Positions 47,131 to 59,355 of a DNA stretch of 64,000 bases are shown here, piece by piece. Origin of the DNA: Distichodus sexfasciatus (Eukaryota > Chordata > Actinopteri > Characiformes > Distichodontidae); the NCBI GenBank assembly GCA_032718565.1, contig JAVGVS010000485.1, positions 184,501 to 248,500 on the forward strand. Reading direction: 5' to 3'. The translations under genes were made by a program, and so were the position numbers. Numbering within the stretch: the first letter of the stretch is position 1; the number at the start of each line of letters is the position of its first letter. The notes beneath the pieces were generated by a model, which did not search any database, was not told the DNA's origin, and saw only the letters and a program-made list of their open reading frames with translations.

Positions 47131-48705
47131 GTAAGCAAGGCGGTGGAGCAGCTGGCATCATATGCCACCCTTTCTGGTCTGGAACGTGCCCAAGATGTGC
47201 TCATCTCTTGTCGGTACTCTGCAGTACTCTTACTGTTGTCTGTGTGTGTTTGTGCATGCAACTGAGTAGCTCTTGCAATCTGGCAAGGGGGGTATTTTTA
47301 GTGGCCGATTCCACTGTAACCGTGGGAGAAATGAGTGTCAGTGGCTATGTGGCAAGCAGCTGACATCCTCATAGTACCCTTTCCTTTCTAACCATCCCAT
47401 TCCTCCATCCCTGCATCCCGCCATCCTTCTCCCCACAAGTGATCCCACTCGGGTAGCATCGGTAAGCTTTGATGGATAATTTGTTGACCCTGTGGGTGCT
47501 TTATAGCAGACCAAAAGCACAGAACGTGCCCATTGTTTGGGTATGCAGGTGAATCTAGATGAGAGCGTCTCCGAAATTTAGTAGACAGAATACCAGATGA
47601 GGTTTAAATCCTTGTTTTCAGAGGAATCTGGAATTTGCGGTTCTGCAAAGCCTTCCGGAAGCTGGAGCGAGACACCTGGAAGGCTAACGGAGGGATGCCC
47701 TGCTGCCAGCATCTGCAGATGGCAGAGGAGGAGGATGCCGTGGGAGTTTAGCTCGGCGGTTATATTATATAAGGCCGTGCCCTTTTTAGTCAACAGCGCC
47801 GTTCCGCATTTGGCACCGGCGCTTTATTTTGGGCTCGTCATGAGAGCCGACCGAGGATTAGAATGACTCAGTGATTTTACCCCCTCCTCCTCAACGCTTC
47901 CATGCCAAATGATGAGGGCCATTCGCTTCGAGACCTCTTACGCAAATCCCTGTGCGAGGGGAGCGTGACAAGGCAATTTCTTAGCGTTCTTGTGTTTGTT
48001 TTTTCCCTTGTAAACACCAGATTATTTTAAATGTTACATTTTTTACCTAGCTAGAGATAGCTAGACAAGCGTTTTGGAAAACACTGGGAAGCGTGACTCT
48101 TGGGATGAGTTTGGGTCAGAAAAAGGATGGGTCGATGGGTTCTGGTGCTGCTCGGCAGGATACAATGAGGGACACAGGAGCGGGAGGGACTAATATAGAA
48201 GTGGGAGGAGCCATGGTTGAAGCTGTTTCCGGTAGGTTCTTGTGAGGACAGGGTAAGACTAGCAACGGAATGGCCATATGGTACCTTAAAGGAAAAGTAC
48301 GCCTAGCGGATAGTGTAGTAGCTAATGAATGAAGGCTGACACGAGGAATTTGGCAGGTTGCAAATCATTATAAAAATATTTAGAATAAGAAGTAACATTG
48401 CTTGAGATTTTCTTGCACAAAATTTGGAATTTGAATGGTGTTGCAAATGAAATTATTTGACCACTCAGCCAGGCAGTTTTGGTTATTTTAAACATTTCTT
48501 TCTTTGGCAACCCAAACCTCAAAAATTGTGATAAAAAAATTGAACAAGAAATTTGGAAAAGAAATATTTGAAGGCAGATTTTGGTTGCTAGAATATAGAT
48601 TGGCAGTTGATAAAATGTAGATTGTTTTTATGTATTTTGCAGTTAAACTTACACTTGTCCAGTTTTATTTTTACTAAAATTCTTTCTAAATATGCTTGAG
48701 ATTGC

Positions 48706-48861
48706 TGTGGTCGCCAGTTCAAGCCCTGGATCTGTAAGGATACCACTGAGGTACTTACGACCAAGGTACCATCCCAAAGCACTGCTCCCCAGTCACTGCC
48801 AAAAAAACTGACTTCATGAATAGGTCAAATGCAGAGATCACATTTGGCTGTGGTGCACTGT
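48706..48861 (-). mobile_element. tRNA-like SINE (family A), interrupted
   Basis: On the plus strand it shows GTGGTCGCCAGTTCAAGCCC, GGATACCACTGAGGTACTTA, GCACTGCTCCCC, GGTCAAATGCAGAGATCAC and TGGTGCACTGTG. It then stops at the hAT insertion. AATCATTCACC after the hAT fits the remaining SINE end. Confidence 0.8.
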
Positions 48862-48869
48862 GTAATCAT

Positions 48870-49269
48870 TAGGGCTGGGTTCAAAAATCGATTCACCGAT
48901 CAATATTGATTCTCGTTTGAAAAATACGATATCGATTCAAAAATTCACGGATCGATCTTTTCCTGCGGCTATGCACTACTTCTCGCGACTGCGCAAGGAG
49001 AGCTATAAAAACGTGAGACCGGCAAAACCGAAAGCAAATAGAGCCATGGCTGAAGCTGCTCCGCTCAAATCACTGTCTGGCCTAAAGGCCAATGTTTGGC
49101 AACACTTCGGTTTTAAAACAAGTTATTTTATAACCAAGCAAAACTAGTATTGACGCAAAGAAATCTCTAAATAAATCGATATCGAATCGAATCGAGAACT
49201 GAATCGGATCATGACCTTGTGAATTGGAATCGAATCGACTCAGGAAATCAGCAACGATACTCAGCCCTA
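48870..49269. mobile_element. non-autonomous hAT element, 400 bp, intact ends
   Basis: The ends are TAGGGCTGGGTTCAAAAATC and CAACGATACTCAGCCCTA. A perfect 8-bp target duplication, GTAATCAT, lies at 48862-48869 and 49270-49277. Subterminal regions are built of ATCGATTC/GAATCGAT words in both orientations. There is no transposase. A 76-codon ORF inside (48917-49147) is incidental. Confidence 0.92.
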
Positions 49270-50429
49270 GTAATCATTCACCTAAAATGCAGTTTTAATG
49301 CATATAGACTGGATTGATGGAACCCTTTAAAAATGAAACGGCAAAGAAATGAAAATGAAGGTGAGAATTGAACAAAAAGCTTAAGCAGGACAGATTTTTT
49401 TGAGAATTCGTTTTTTGTTTGCAGAATCTGTAAATGTCATGTTTGCAATAGAAACACTGAAGTCGTATAAAGTATATGTCAAAATAGTCAGAAATTGTGG
49501 TATTTGTTTATTTTTGTTGACTGCTGCCGTGAATCTTGACAACAATTGAGTATGTTGAGAGCCTTTTATGGGTCTTGAAATTCAATTTGACATCACATTG
49601 TAGAATTTCAGACCAACTTTTCCTCAGCAGTGACTGAAAATAGCTGTGCAAATTGGTTTAGAAACTCTGTCGGCAATTTCTGTATCTTTCCAAAACTTCT
49701 GGTGACTTTGTTGATTAGTAAACAAGTAAAAAAAATGTAGAGTGAGCATTCCGTTCTGGCACTATCTGCCGCCGGGTTAACCCCACACACTAATCCCGGT
49801 TTATGACGCGCACTCTGCGACTCGCTAGCCTTCTTCCTGTCCCAGTTTAGCATGGCAACGCTCGGGGAGAATGTGCTTCCCGGTGCAGATGTGATCACGT
49901 GACCAGCGTCACATGTTCAGCACCACGGGGGCACAAAAATGGGTTAGAGGCATCGACACGTGTAAGAGTAACATGCAGCCCAAATGATTTATTTCTCGCT
50001 TGTCACACTTTGCACACAATTGCTTGTGTTTATGGAATGAATTGGTCAGATTTTTCATTTTGAGATATAAAAATCTAGGATTTACTTATTATTTTTGGAA
50101 AATGAATAGATCAAATTCTATGGCTTATTTTTCAATAATTCTTGTTCCAATATTGAGTAATGCAACCACTGGCTTCAAACCATGTGGTCTATTTATATTA
50201 TATATTTATATTTAACAAAATTTCATAAAGTAACTAAGTGAATACTTAGTGAAATTCTTTTATTTTCACTCTTTATATTTGCATCATAAAAACTGACATA
50301 AGTTCTTCAGTGTAGTCAAAAAATGTACCTCTCTTTGAGTAGGTTAGAACATTTTTTATTGATATTTTTAATATTATTTTTGCAGAAATGCTGGTTAAAA
50401 TCCATTCATTTTAGGGCCAAAGCAGTTTT

Positions 50430-51880
50430 AAAATGACTGATCTTGAGAAAATTATATTTATTATATCAATATCATAACCTGTCAATATCATAAAAACTTG
50501 TGATCTTGAGAAAACAACTTTGAAACAAATCTTGAATCTAAATTCTAAATTTAGTTTATTTTTAAAGCTTGATTTATTTATTTTTTTTACATTTTAGAAT
50601 TTTTAGAGTTTTCAACAAGCTTTTGCTTGACAGTGACCAAGTAGCTGGGCAACTAGATTTGCTGTTATTGTGTGTTATTGTATGTGTGAATGAAGAGAGG
50701 TCTTGATTTATTGGCAGGGCTGTTTTGGGAGCTTTGTCCTCTCCAACTGTCAATCCGGTCACGTTCCGATAATCAGCAGCAGCTTTATTGATGTGGATTT
50801 CTGACCTTACTGCAGCAGCAGCAGCATATAACGCTCTAAAACCCCTTTTCTGTAATTTGTTCGGGTTTATATCCAGTTATTTTTGGAGCATATGTCACTG
50901 CAGTGTTTCCTGCTCTCAGTGTTTTAAATGGCAGCTACAAACTGTGATCTTGAGAAAATATCTGTTATTTCAAGATCACAAGAAAAAAACACAATTCAGT
51001 TTTGTGAAAACAACTTTCGTTATGTTGATATCATGGAAAAAAATACTTTTTGACCTTGACATATCTTTGGAAGTGGAGTGGAGTTTGCGTGCTCTCCCCG
51101 TGTTCGTGTGAGTTTCCTCCAGGTTCTCCTGTTTCCTCCCACTGTCCAAAAGCTTGCGCTGTAGGTTAATTGGTGATTCTAAATTGACCCTGTGAAGTGT
51201 GAATGAGTGTGTTATTGTGTGAGTGTGTGTGCCGTGCAGTGTGTTGGTGCCTGCCCAGGGTTGGTCCACGCTCGCGTCCGTAGTTCCTAGGATAAGCTCC
51301 CGCCCTCAGCTTTTGTTATGTTGGGATTATGAGTACAAAAAGTCATGACCTCTAGAAAACAAATTTACGAAACAAGTTGATCTTGACAAAATGACGTGCT
51401 ATATTGTGATCACAAGAAAAATAACTTGTGATCTTGAGAAACCTGACGTTATGTGAAGATCTCAAGAAAAAGAGGAAAACTGATCTTGCAAGAACTTTCA
51501 TTATATCAAGACCATGAGAACAATAAGTTTAGTAAACGACTTTCGTTGTCAAGACCACAAGAACTTGTTATTTTAAAGAAATGTCTTTAATTCCGTCAAA
51601 AATATGAAGAAAACAACTAGACTTCTGGGAAATTAACTTTTGTTATGTCAGAAAAAACTCATGATCTCCTGAAAAAATTTTTTTTATATGTTAAGCTCAC
51701 CAGAAAAAAAAAAGATCTTGAAATCTATATCATGAGACCACAAGAAAAACAACTTGGGATCTTGAAAAATGACATGTATTACATCAAAAATGACAGAAAA
51801 AACAGCAATCTCAGGATCACACTAAAAAATTTGATCTCGAGAAAATGGCTTTGGTTATTTCGAGATCCCAAAAAAATATC
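50430..51880. repeat. palindromic tandem repeat region, split by a SINE
   Basis: Alternating CAAGATCACAAGAAAA and CTTGTGATCTTGAGAAA words (exact complements over 12 bases) recur at 50430-50540, 50940-51060 and densely at 51310-51880. A family B SINE lies between the last two blocks. Confidence 0.85.
51066..51305 (+). mobile_element. SINE family B, 5'-truncated
   Basis: It runs GGAGTTTGCGTGCTCTCCCC, CTGTTTCCTCCCACTGTCC, GTAGGTTAATTGGTGATTCT, GTTGGTGCCTGCCCAGGG, CGTAGTTCCTAGGATAAGCT. The tRNA-like head is missing. Confidence 0.87.
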
Positions 51881-52431
51881 TTAACATGTCCTTTATGGAC
51901 TTCCGCTCGACTCATTTCTCATCTTCTCGTTCGCTGTTTCTTGTGTGAGCTTCTGGGTAGAAGTAGGTCATGTAGCAGCTAATGACAGTGGTGCAGTCCC
52001 AGCTGGGACTCCCGTTCCCCCCTCACCCCACCCCACTCCACTACACCATCAAGGAGTACAGATGGTCCGGATCGGTCCAGATGAACGGGACGCCGGCATG
52101 AGTCACTCTTGACTCCCAGCAGGCTGAAGTGCGAGAATTTTCACGCTTCACGTTCTGTCCCGTGAGCCTGGAGCACGTCACTTTGGCGCAGCGGGAATCA
52201 TAACCGGGAGAGAAGTGATGGCATGACACGGCGATTGTGGGTTTCAGAGTTGGTCTTAAATCCAAAGACAACTTAGATTGCCAAAGTTCCACTGCGCTCA
52301 CAAAATAACGCCATAGTTCTGACATTTCTGACACAGTGCCCAGTCGAGCGAGTGTGAAGGCTCACTCGAGCGAAGGCGGAACACTTCAAGAGCATGTGCA
52401 AGAAGAGTTGAACACGTAAAGACGAGATTTT

Positions 52432-52603
52432 ACTAATGTACACTATGTTAGTTGCTAATGTACACTATGTTAGTTGCTAATGTACGCTATGTTAGTTGCT
52501 AATGTACACCATGTTAGTTGCTAACAAACACTATGTTAGTTGCTAACGTACACCATGTTAGTTGCTAATGTACACCATGTTAGTTGCTAACGTACACTAT
52601 GTG
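52432..52603. repeat. 22-bp minisatellite, second locus
   Basis: Eight units of CTAATGTACACTATGTTAGT plus TG are present, with few substitutions. The same monomer is at 768-910. Confidence 0.95.
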
Positions 52604-54610
52604 GATAAATATGTAAACGGAAAAATAGGTTATAGAGACATATTTGAGTTTCTAGACATTTGTCACTACACTGTTCTCTAAAATTTATCCTAAAATTCAG
52701 CCTAAAATGTTTGGATTGTAGAATATGTGATGTGCCTGGTGCTTTGGCGTAGCTCCTCAATCCACCACCAAGTAGATTCCGAGTTCCAAAATGAAGGATT
52801 TAAAAAAGTTACATTTAACAAACCTCATGTGATCTCATCACCTCGTACTGTAATAAACAATCTGTGAAGTGAGAAATCTCCCAACAGGTGACTATTGCTT
52901 TACTACACTAACGTTGACCAACATAAAGTTGGCAAAGTCGCCGGAACAGTTCTATGTTTTGTGATGTTTGAATGAGCTCAGCGCTTGAGGACGGCACCTT
53001 GCTGATGAATAACTGGTCCTGATCCTTTACTGTCTGGGACTTGAACCAACGACCTTCTGAACATAGGGTCAGGGTTACTGCAGATATCTTCTAAAGTCCA
53101 CTCGTTTTAGAAAGACTCATTTCTATCCAAATTGTGTCTTTACTCATTTTATATCGCAAAATAGATCATAAGAAGAAACGTGCCCATTTTTTCCATTGCT
53201 TTGACAAAAAAGGTGGGAAAGAAAAATAAAACAGAAAACAGAAATGCGTCAAATAAATCTGTAGTGACCTAATTGCATTCCGTTTTTAGAAATGAAATCA
53301 TTCCTATCACTCGTGGGCTGGTGTTGCTGCTGATCATAGCGCCTGAGAGAGATGGAGAGAGGGAACGGTGGAGAGGGAGGGGGCGGTGGTGGTGGTGGTG
53401 GTGTGGGGTGGATGAGTGGACGTGGGGGAGGGGTGCTAAAAAACGACACGCCTGAAATCCGCTGACGTTCACGGTGGCTCCCATTCATGAGGAGCATGAA
53501 TAATGCGGACGAAAGATCGGAAGCCATCACACTTATCACCCCCAAACCCTGCCTCTGAGACACAGAAAGAAAGCGAGAGAGATTTAACCAACGACCTGCA
53601 CCTCTTTAGGCCAATTAGCACCGGACAGGGACGAAAAGACAGGCGCAAAAAAGGAGGAGTGGGAGATTAGTGGAATAAAGGCTTTGAGGTCGTCCCTGCT
53701 AGCTGCGATGCGCGGGAAAGCGGCCCCTCCTCCTCCTTCTCCTCACTTCTCTCCATCCTGTATCCATCTTCCCTGAAGCGAACGGAAAGCAAACAAGGCA
53801 CTTCATGGCTCCATGGCTTCCAGGTCGGTCCACCATCGTCCATGACTGTCCTTTCTGCTCATTCTTTTGTGTGTGAGAGAGAGCTTGTGTGTGTGTGTAT
53901 ATATAGACATCTGCATTTACAGCTATGGCCGCGTTCACTGGCGCATCGTTCTCCATGTGCTGGTGCAGGAAGGACGGATGTTGTTTTCCGTCTGCCAAAT
54001 AGCATGTCTTCAAGAATCAATCCTTTGCAACGTCTACTGACTTAACTTTCAGGATTATAAACATATTTTTGATTTTATACCAATTGCATCTCCACCACCG
54101 TTTCTGTCATCATACATTTACACATTTGCTGTACGGTTGAGGTCGTTGATGGAGGCATGATCGTGCTGGTGTTTTTTAAGCGTAACGTTGTGTGTCCAAA
54201 TATTTCTGGATCTGTGTGGTTAATCAGCAGTCAATCATGACCGAGACATGAGATGTTATCTCGGTCGCTGCTTTAAACAGATTTCTGAATGAATGTTCAT
54301 AGCCAACCGGAGAGTGTGGAAATGTGGTGGATGTGGATGAGTCAGACTTCTCACTAGGGTCTTGAGGATGCTGAAGACAAATAACAGTTGTGCAGTAATG
54401 ATATTCATATACTGATCAGTGCAAGACGATACCACATATACACAGTCACATATATTAGATATGTTATAGTATTGTTTTATGTGCTATATGCATAAAGAGA
54501 GTGGGTTTGGGTTTGAATTTATTGATTATTTATTTCAATTATTTTTCTTGCTTTGACTTTTATTTTGCATTGTGCAGCACAAAACAGATACATCATGTAT
54601 AGTCATAATT

Positions 54611-55684
54611 TAGGGTCAACCGATTATCGGCCGGGTCGATTATTGGGGGCAGATTTTAGGCATTTTGGCGATTATCAGTATCGGTGTTTAAGTTTGACCA
54701 TCACCAATATTAAGTAGTTAAAAGGCTTAATATTGGCTCCACTGTCGTCTTTCCTCTCTGTGCCGTTTGCTCTCAACTTGTTGCTTCATTTAATTTCCTG
54801 CCCACAAAAGCGTCACGCGAGCAGTGTTGGGGAGTAACGGAATACATGTACCGGTGTTACGTATTTAGAATACAAAGTATGAGTAACTGTATTCCGTTAC
54901 AGTTACCGTTGAAATAGGTGATAATTAGAATACAGTTACTTTGTTGAAATAAATGGCGGCCTTTTTAAAAAAATAAATGGCAGTCTTTTCCTGTTTCATA
55001 TGTTAGGCTATCCCCTCTCTATCCCCTCTCTAATTTTGGTAATTCCACGCATTGCCGGAAACCCAAACAAAACACGCAATAAGAGGCTCTAATGTAAGCG
55101 TCCTGTTAATGTTGGTGGCGTCAGTTACACAAGGAACCCGGAGCCAGCACAACAGAGCCGGCAGTGCCCAAGCAGGAATGCATTTCTTACTCGTTAATTT
55201 CGTCTTTGCTCCTCAACAGTATATTGTCCATTCAGGGAGATTTGGGCTTAACAGCCAATTGGCAGAGAAAAACAAACAAGAATTTGCAGGATGTGATTGA
55301 TACATTCATGTAGTTGTAAAAAGCATGACAATATATTAAGTAATCCAAACTATTCAGAATACGTTACTCACATTTAGTAACTTAATGGAATACGTTACAA
55401 GCTACATTTTGGGGCATGTATTCTGTAATCTGTAGTGGAATACATTTTAAAAGTAACCTTCCCAACAGTGCACGCGAGTAGTAACCAAACAACACGGAAG
55501 CCTTGTTGTCACTCACACACGAATGCATCATGAAGGAGAACAGGAGAGAGGAGAGTTCTAGTTGAGCTTGGTGTTTGTAAAATTCAAAATTTTTGTATTT
55601 TTTGCTTATCGGTTCCAAATATCGCTTATCGGCTTTGTTAAGTATCAATATCGGGCCTGCAAAAACAATATCGCTCGACCCCTA
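54611..55684. mobile_element. hAT-like element interrupted by a second hAT
   Basis: The left end is TAGGGTCAACCGATTATCGG and the right end is AATATCGCTCGACCCCTA. They are imperfect inverted repeats with GATTATCGG/CGCTTATCGG subterminal words. The target duplication is not clear. About 425 bp of this element surround the nested insertion at 54822-55470. Confidence 0.75.
54822..55470. mobile_element. nested non-autonomous hAT element, 649 bp
   Basis: The ends are CAGTGTTGGGGAGTAACGG and CCTTCCCAACAGTG. A perfect 8-bp target duplication, CACGCGAG, is at 54814-54821 and 55471-55478. Subterminal words (GAATACGTTAC, TATTCCGTTACAG) occur at both ends. It has no transposase. Confidence 0.93.
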
Positions 55685-55935
55685 GATATGATATAGAACA
55701 GCGTTTCTCAATCCCAGTCCTTGCGGACCACTGCTCTGCACAGATTCAGTAATTCCCACACTGCTAATCAGTAGCATCAGCTGTGCTGTCGGTTGGGAAA
55801 TTTGAATGTGTGCAGTGCGGTGGTCTGTGAGGTCTGGGATTGAGAAACGCTGATCTAGAACATATCATATCACAGAATATATGATAGATGTCTCTGAATG
55901 CTCTGAATCCCGCTTTAGTGGTTGCCTGTTTTTGG

Positions 55936-56100
55936 GGTAGTGGTCGTCTAGTGGTTAGGATACTCGCCTCTGGACCAAGAGGTTGTGGCTTCGAGTCCTA
56001 CCTCCAGCACTACCGCCATTAGGCACCCGGGACACTGTTCGTGTAATTAATACATGGAAGTTGCTCTGGATAGATGTCTGCTAGATGGTGTAAATGTAAA
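55936..56100 (+). mobile_element. tRNA-like SINE (family C)
   Basis: The head is GGTCGTCTAGTGGTTAGGAT, GGACCAAGAGGTTGTGG and CTTCGAGTCC. The tail is GCTCTGGATAGATGTCTGCT and GTAAATG. Confidence 0.87.
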
Positions 56101-56405
56101 AAGAGAACAGTGGACTTTTGTAGAGGAGTGTGTCTAAAGATAACTATTTGGAAGTGTGAAGCATCCTTTCTTGAGCTCAATCCAAGAACCGTTATATCAG
56201 GGTAAACAATGTTACGTCAGACAGACTTCTCTTGTAGATTAGTCATGGAACATGAGAACAGAAAGTGTTTCCGTTTTGTATCAAGCATCATAATGTGTTT
56301 GATTCCATTTGTCTTACTCGACATTGGATGACCTGTGATCTGACAGTTGCACGTGCAAACTGATGTGATGTTTGATTTCAACTGAACTCAGATCAGCTGA
56401 TTATC

Positions 56406-56681
56406 ATTATGAAAGTGAAAGTGAGTGATTATTTGTCATTGTGAACACACCACAGCACAGTACACCACAACGAAATGTGACCTCTGCATTTGACCCATCC
56501 ATGAAGGGCAGCTAACATGGACACCGCCAGGTAGCAGTGCTTGGGGATAGTACCTTGCATGGTACTATCCCCACTATGGTACTATCATGATGGTACCTCA
56601 GTGCTAACTTTACTGGTCTGGGATTCAATCCGGCGACCTTCTGATCACGGGGCGAATACCCTAACCGTTACGCCACCACCC
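56406..56681 (+). mobile_element. tRNA-like SINE (family A), with internal GGTACTAT duplication
   Basis: It runs GTGAGTGATTATTTGTCATT through AACGAAATGTGACCTCTGC to GGGATTCAATCCGGCGACCT and CCCTAACCGTTACGCCACC. The segment between 56550 and 56605 holds a local repeat of GGTACTATC words. Confidence 0.87.
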
Positions 56682-58761
56682 TTTTTTTTACTTAAAGCTA
56701 CAGGGAGTCATGCATTGAGCCATGGCAGAGGAATGAAAGAGCCGCAGGTTGCAGACCCCTGAGCTAGTAAAATGTGGCATTTTTATTGGGACAATTTGAC
56801 TGTTCCAACAATGTCTAATTTCTCTCTTTTGTGCTTTGTGTGTGCTGTAGATATATACAGTGTATAGTGCAGACTTCTTGTTGGTTGGTCAAACCTACAA
56901 TAGATGATGAATGATAAAAATAGAGAATGGTGGTGTGTAATGATTGACTGTAAATGCAGGTCTTCCCACAGTCTCTTGCATAAGCAGCATATTGGGTGGT
57001 GAGGTGTTATGTAATACATTGTGACCAGGTGCTGATGCTTTTGTAAGATCTCTGTGGCTGTGCAGAAGTGTTTGTGTGTGTGGTGAGGACCTTTTGTGTT
57101 TGCTGAATATCCAAGATTGAAGATTCTTAATTTGCCAGATACATGGTTATATAAGTACAACATGCATCCTGTTCATTTGGATCTGGACACATAATTACAT
57201 ATATTTATTAATTTATGTAGATGTACCTTAGTTCTTTTTTACCCCAGTCAGCTTATTAGCACATTTTAATAAAATATTAATTTAATAAAATATAAAATTC
57301 TAGATAATTAGCTCTTTAATAAATAACTATAATGTATAGTTTTCTTTGTTAAATATAAGCTCAGCTGTTATACATTACATTCAAAATCCATTGTATAATC
57401 CTCACCTGGCGGGGTAAACAGGACACTACTATGTATAGTAACATAATTTGATAAGTATTTTTGAAGCCAACGTTAACTTTTAAAACACACACAAATGAGA
57501 ATGATATATATTTAGTCATATTTGTGTTTAAATTTCTTATTTATTCATACTGTTCTTAGCTTGTTTCCTTTAGCGTCATTTAAAAATGACCAAAGCAACC
57601 CCTTCAATATTAATTGTACAGAATTATGTAATAACTGAAAAAAATACAGAATCCAGCATTCAATTTGACAGATTACATGTGTTAAATAAACTGATTTCTA
57701 TCTTACAAGCATAATTTTCTAAATGCAAATTCAACATGGAATATCAAAACCTGTGACCCTTACTATATTCATGAATGTAAACCAAGGCCCTTGTGGGTTT
57801 TATGAAAATCTGTTTCCGCCTGGACTTTCGTGCACGAATTCGAATATGATTCCACCATCTATCATTGCAGGAACCTCATGTTACCCTGATGGAGTTTTTA
57901 CTCAAAACGTGAAGCGCTGATGCAGCCCTCGAGCCCTGCAAACGCGGTCCGATAGCCATCGCTGGGGCTTCGTAGCGGCCCTTTCATGTAATCGCGTCAG
58001 GCGGCTGGCCCGAGCCTGCCGGAATGTGTGACCTTTACCTTTGACACAGATTGCAGCGTAGGAAAGGTCAGAGCCTGTCAAGGGCCCTGGGCCACAAAGC
58101 TGGACCTGGAAGAGTGGAATAGAAAGTGTTTTATGTGCTGCATGTTTTTCCTGCGACGCTTTCGCTTCTTGTGTGCTTTTCCAGCCAGCCGCTTGTTAAT
58201 TATTAAGACAGAACCTGCTGCCCTTTCAGACTGATGGAGGGAGGGATGAAGCGGGGGGGGGGATGGAGACATGAAGGGTGGAGCCAAGGAAGGGTACTAA
58301 TTGACAAAACAAAAAATGGGATATAATCTTTGGTAAGATAATCCACAGCAAGAAGAATGCTATTGCCTGGGAAGGATTTTCCGGTTTGGCAGATAAAAAT
58401 GGAACAGATGGATATTAGGGAGAATAATTCCACATTCCCTTTAAGAACAGAATCAATTAAATTAGTCCATGGTGTGGAAGCACTAGTGTAGAAGGACTCG
58501 AAATCAATGACACTCAGCTATGTCCAACGGGGGCCACCGTCTCTATTGCTTTTTGCTTCAGGGAATCTAGTGCCTAATTTGACTAAGTAGGTTTCCCTCT
58601 TCATTAAGAAGGTGAACTCATTAGGGAAATTGACCAATGTAGTGCAAGATGGGAAAAAAACCTGAAGTATGTCCAGGCCTCAGTGATACTTGGAATGGAG
58701 AGTGGGTTTGTTGTATGCTTGAAAGAGTTGGAAATGAAATTATGTTTTCCTGATACTTTGT

Positions 58762-58960
58762 CCAACACAACGAAATGTGACCTCCGCGTTTGACCCATCT
58801 GTGAAGGAGCAGTGTACAGCTGACATGGGCAGCACCCGGGGAGCAGTGCTAAGGGACGTTACCTTGCTCACAAGTACCTCAGCTGTACCTTTACTTGTCC
58901 AGCATTCAAACTAGCACCCTTCCGATCACATGGCAAATGCCCTAACCGTTATGTTACCAA
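58762..58960 (+). mobile_element. tRNA-like SINE (family A), 5'-truncated
   Basis: It shows CAACGAAATGTGACCTCCGC, GTGAAGGAGCAGTGTACAGC, CACCCGGGGAGCAGTGCTAA, AGTACCTCAGCTGTACCTTT and CCCTAACCGTTATG. Confidence 0.85.
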
Positions 58961-59019
58961 CTATCTCTATGTAGTAAGAGCTTGCAAAAGCTTAAGATGA
59001 CGTAGACATGCAGAGCTAG

Positions 59020-59355
59020 AAACCATACTGCCTGCAGTTCAGACTTGGGACTCCATCTGAAGCTAAGCAGGCTTGGTTTAGGCCAGTCTTTGGATGAAAA
59101 GACCAACTAGGGAAGCTGGTTGCTGCTTGGAAGTGTTGTTGGCACCAACAGGGAGTTAGATCCTAGTTGCGTAGCACAGTGGGTTGAATTCCAATGGCCT
59201 AGCACTGGGGTTGGATCCCAATAACCTAGTGCAGTGATATAGATACCGTGTGGTTAAAAACGGTGCTAACGGTGCTAAACGTCAGACGTAAAAGTGAGTT
59301 CAGTCTCTCTGGGATCCCTGATCCTGGGCATTTTTCCTAAAGAGTTGAGGTGGAA
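59020..59355 (+). mobile_element. SINE3-class (5S rRNA-derived) retroposon
   Basis: The head carries 5S rRNA internal-promoter-like sequence: CATCTGAAGCTAAGCAGGCT, TTGGTTTAGGCCAGTCTTTG, GGATGAAAAGACC. It is followed by the SINE body (GAAGCTGGTTGCTGCTTGG) and a tail with TCAGACGTAAAAG, CTCTCTGGGATCCC and AAAGAGTTGAGGTG, the layout known for teleost SINE3. It is diverged and not a 5S rRNA gene. Confidence 0.8.

Noticed and set aside
55052..55300. 82-codon ORF inside the nested hAT
   Set aside because: It shows no transposase motifs and the element is non-autonomous.
55936..56010. tRNA-Glu-like sequence as a tRNA gene
   Set aside because: The acceptor stem is absent and the downstream SINE tail matches 32998-33180, so it is a SINE head.
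59030..59150. 5S rRNA gene
   Set aside because: Only the internal-promoter region is similar, with many changes and a SINE body attached.
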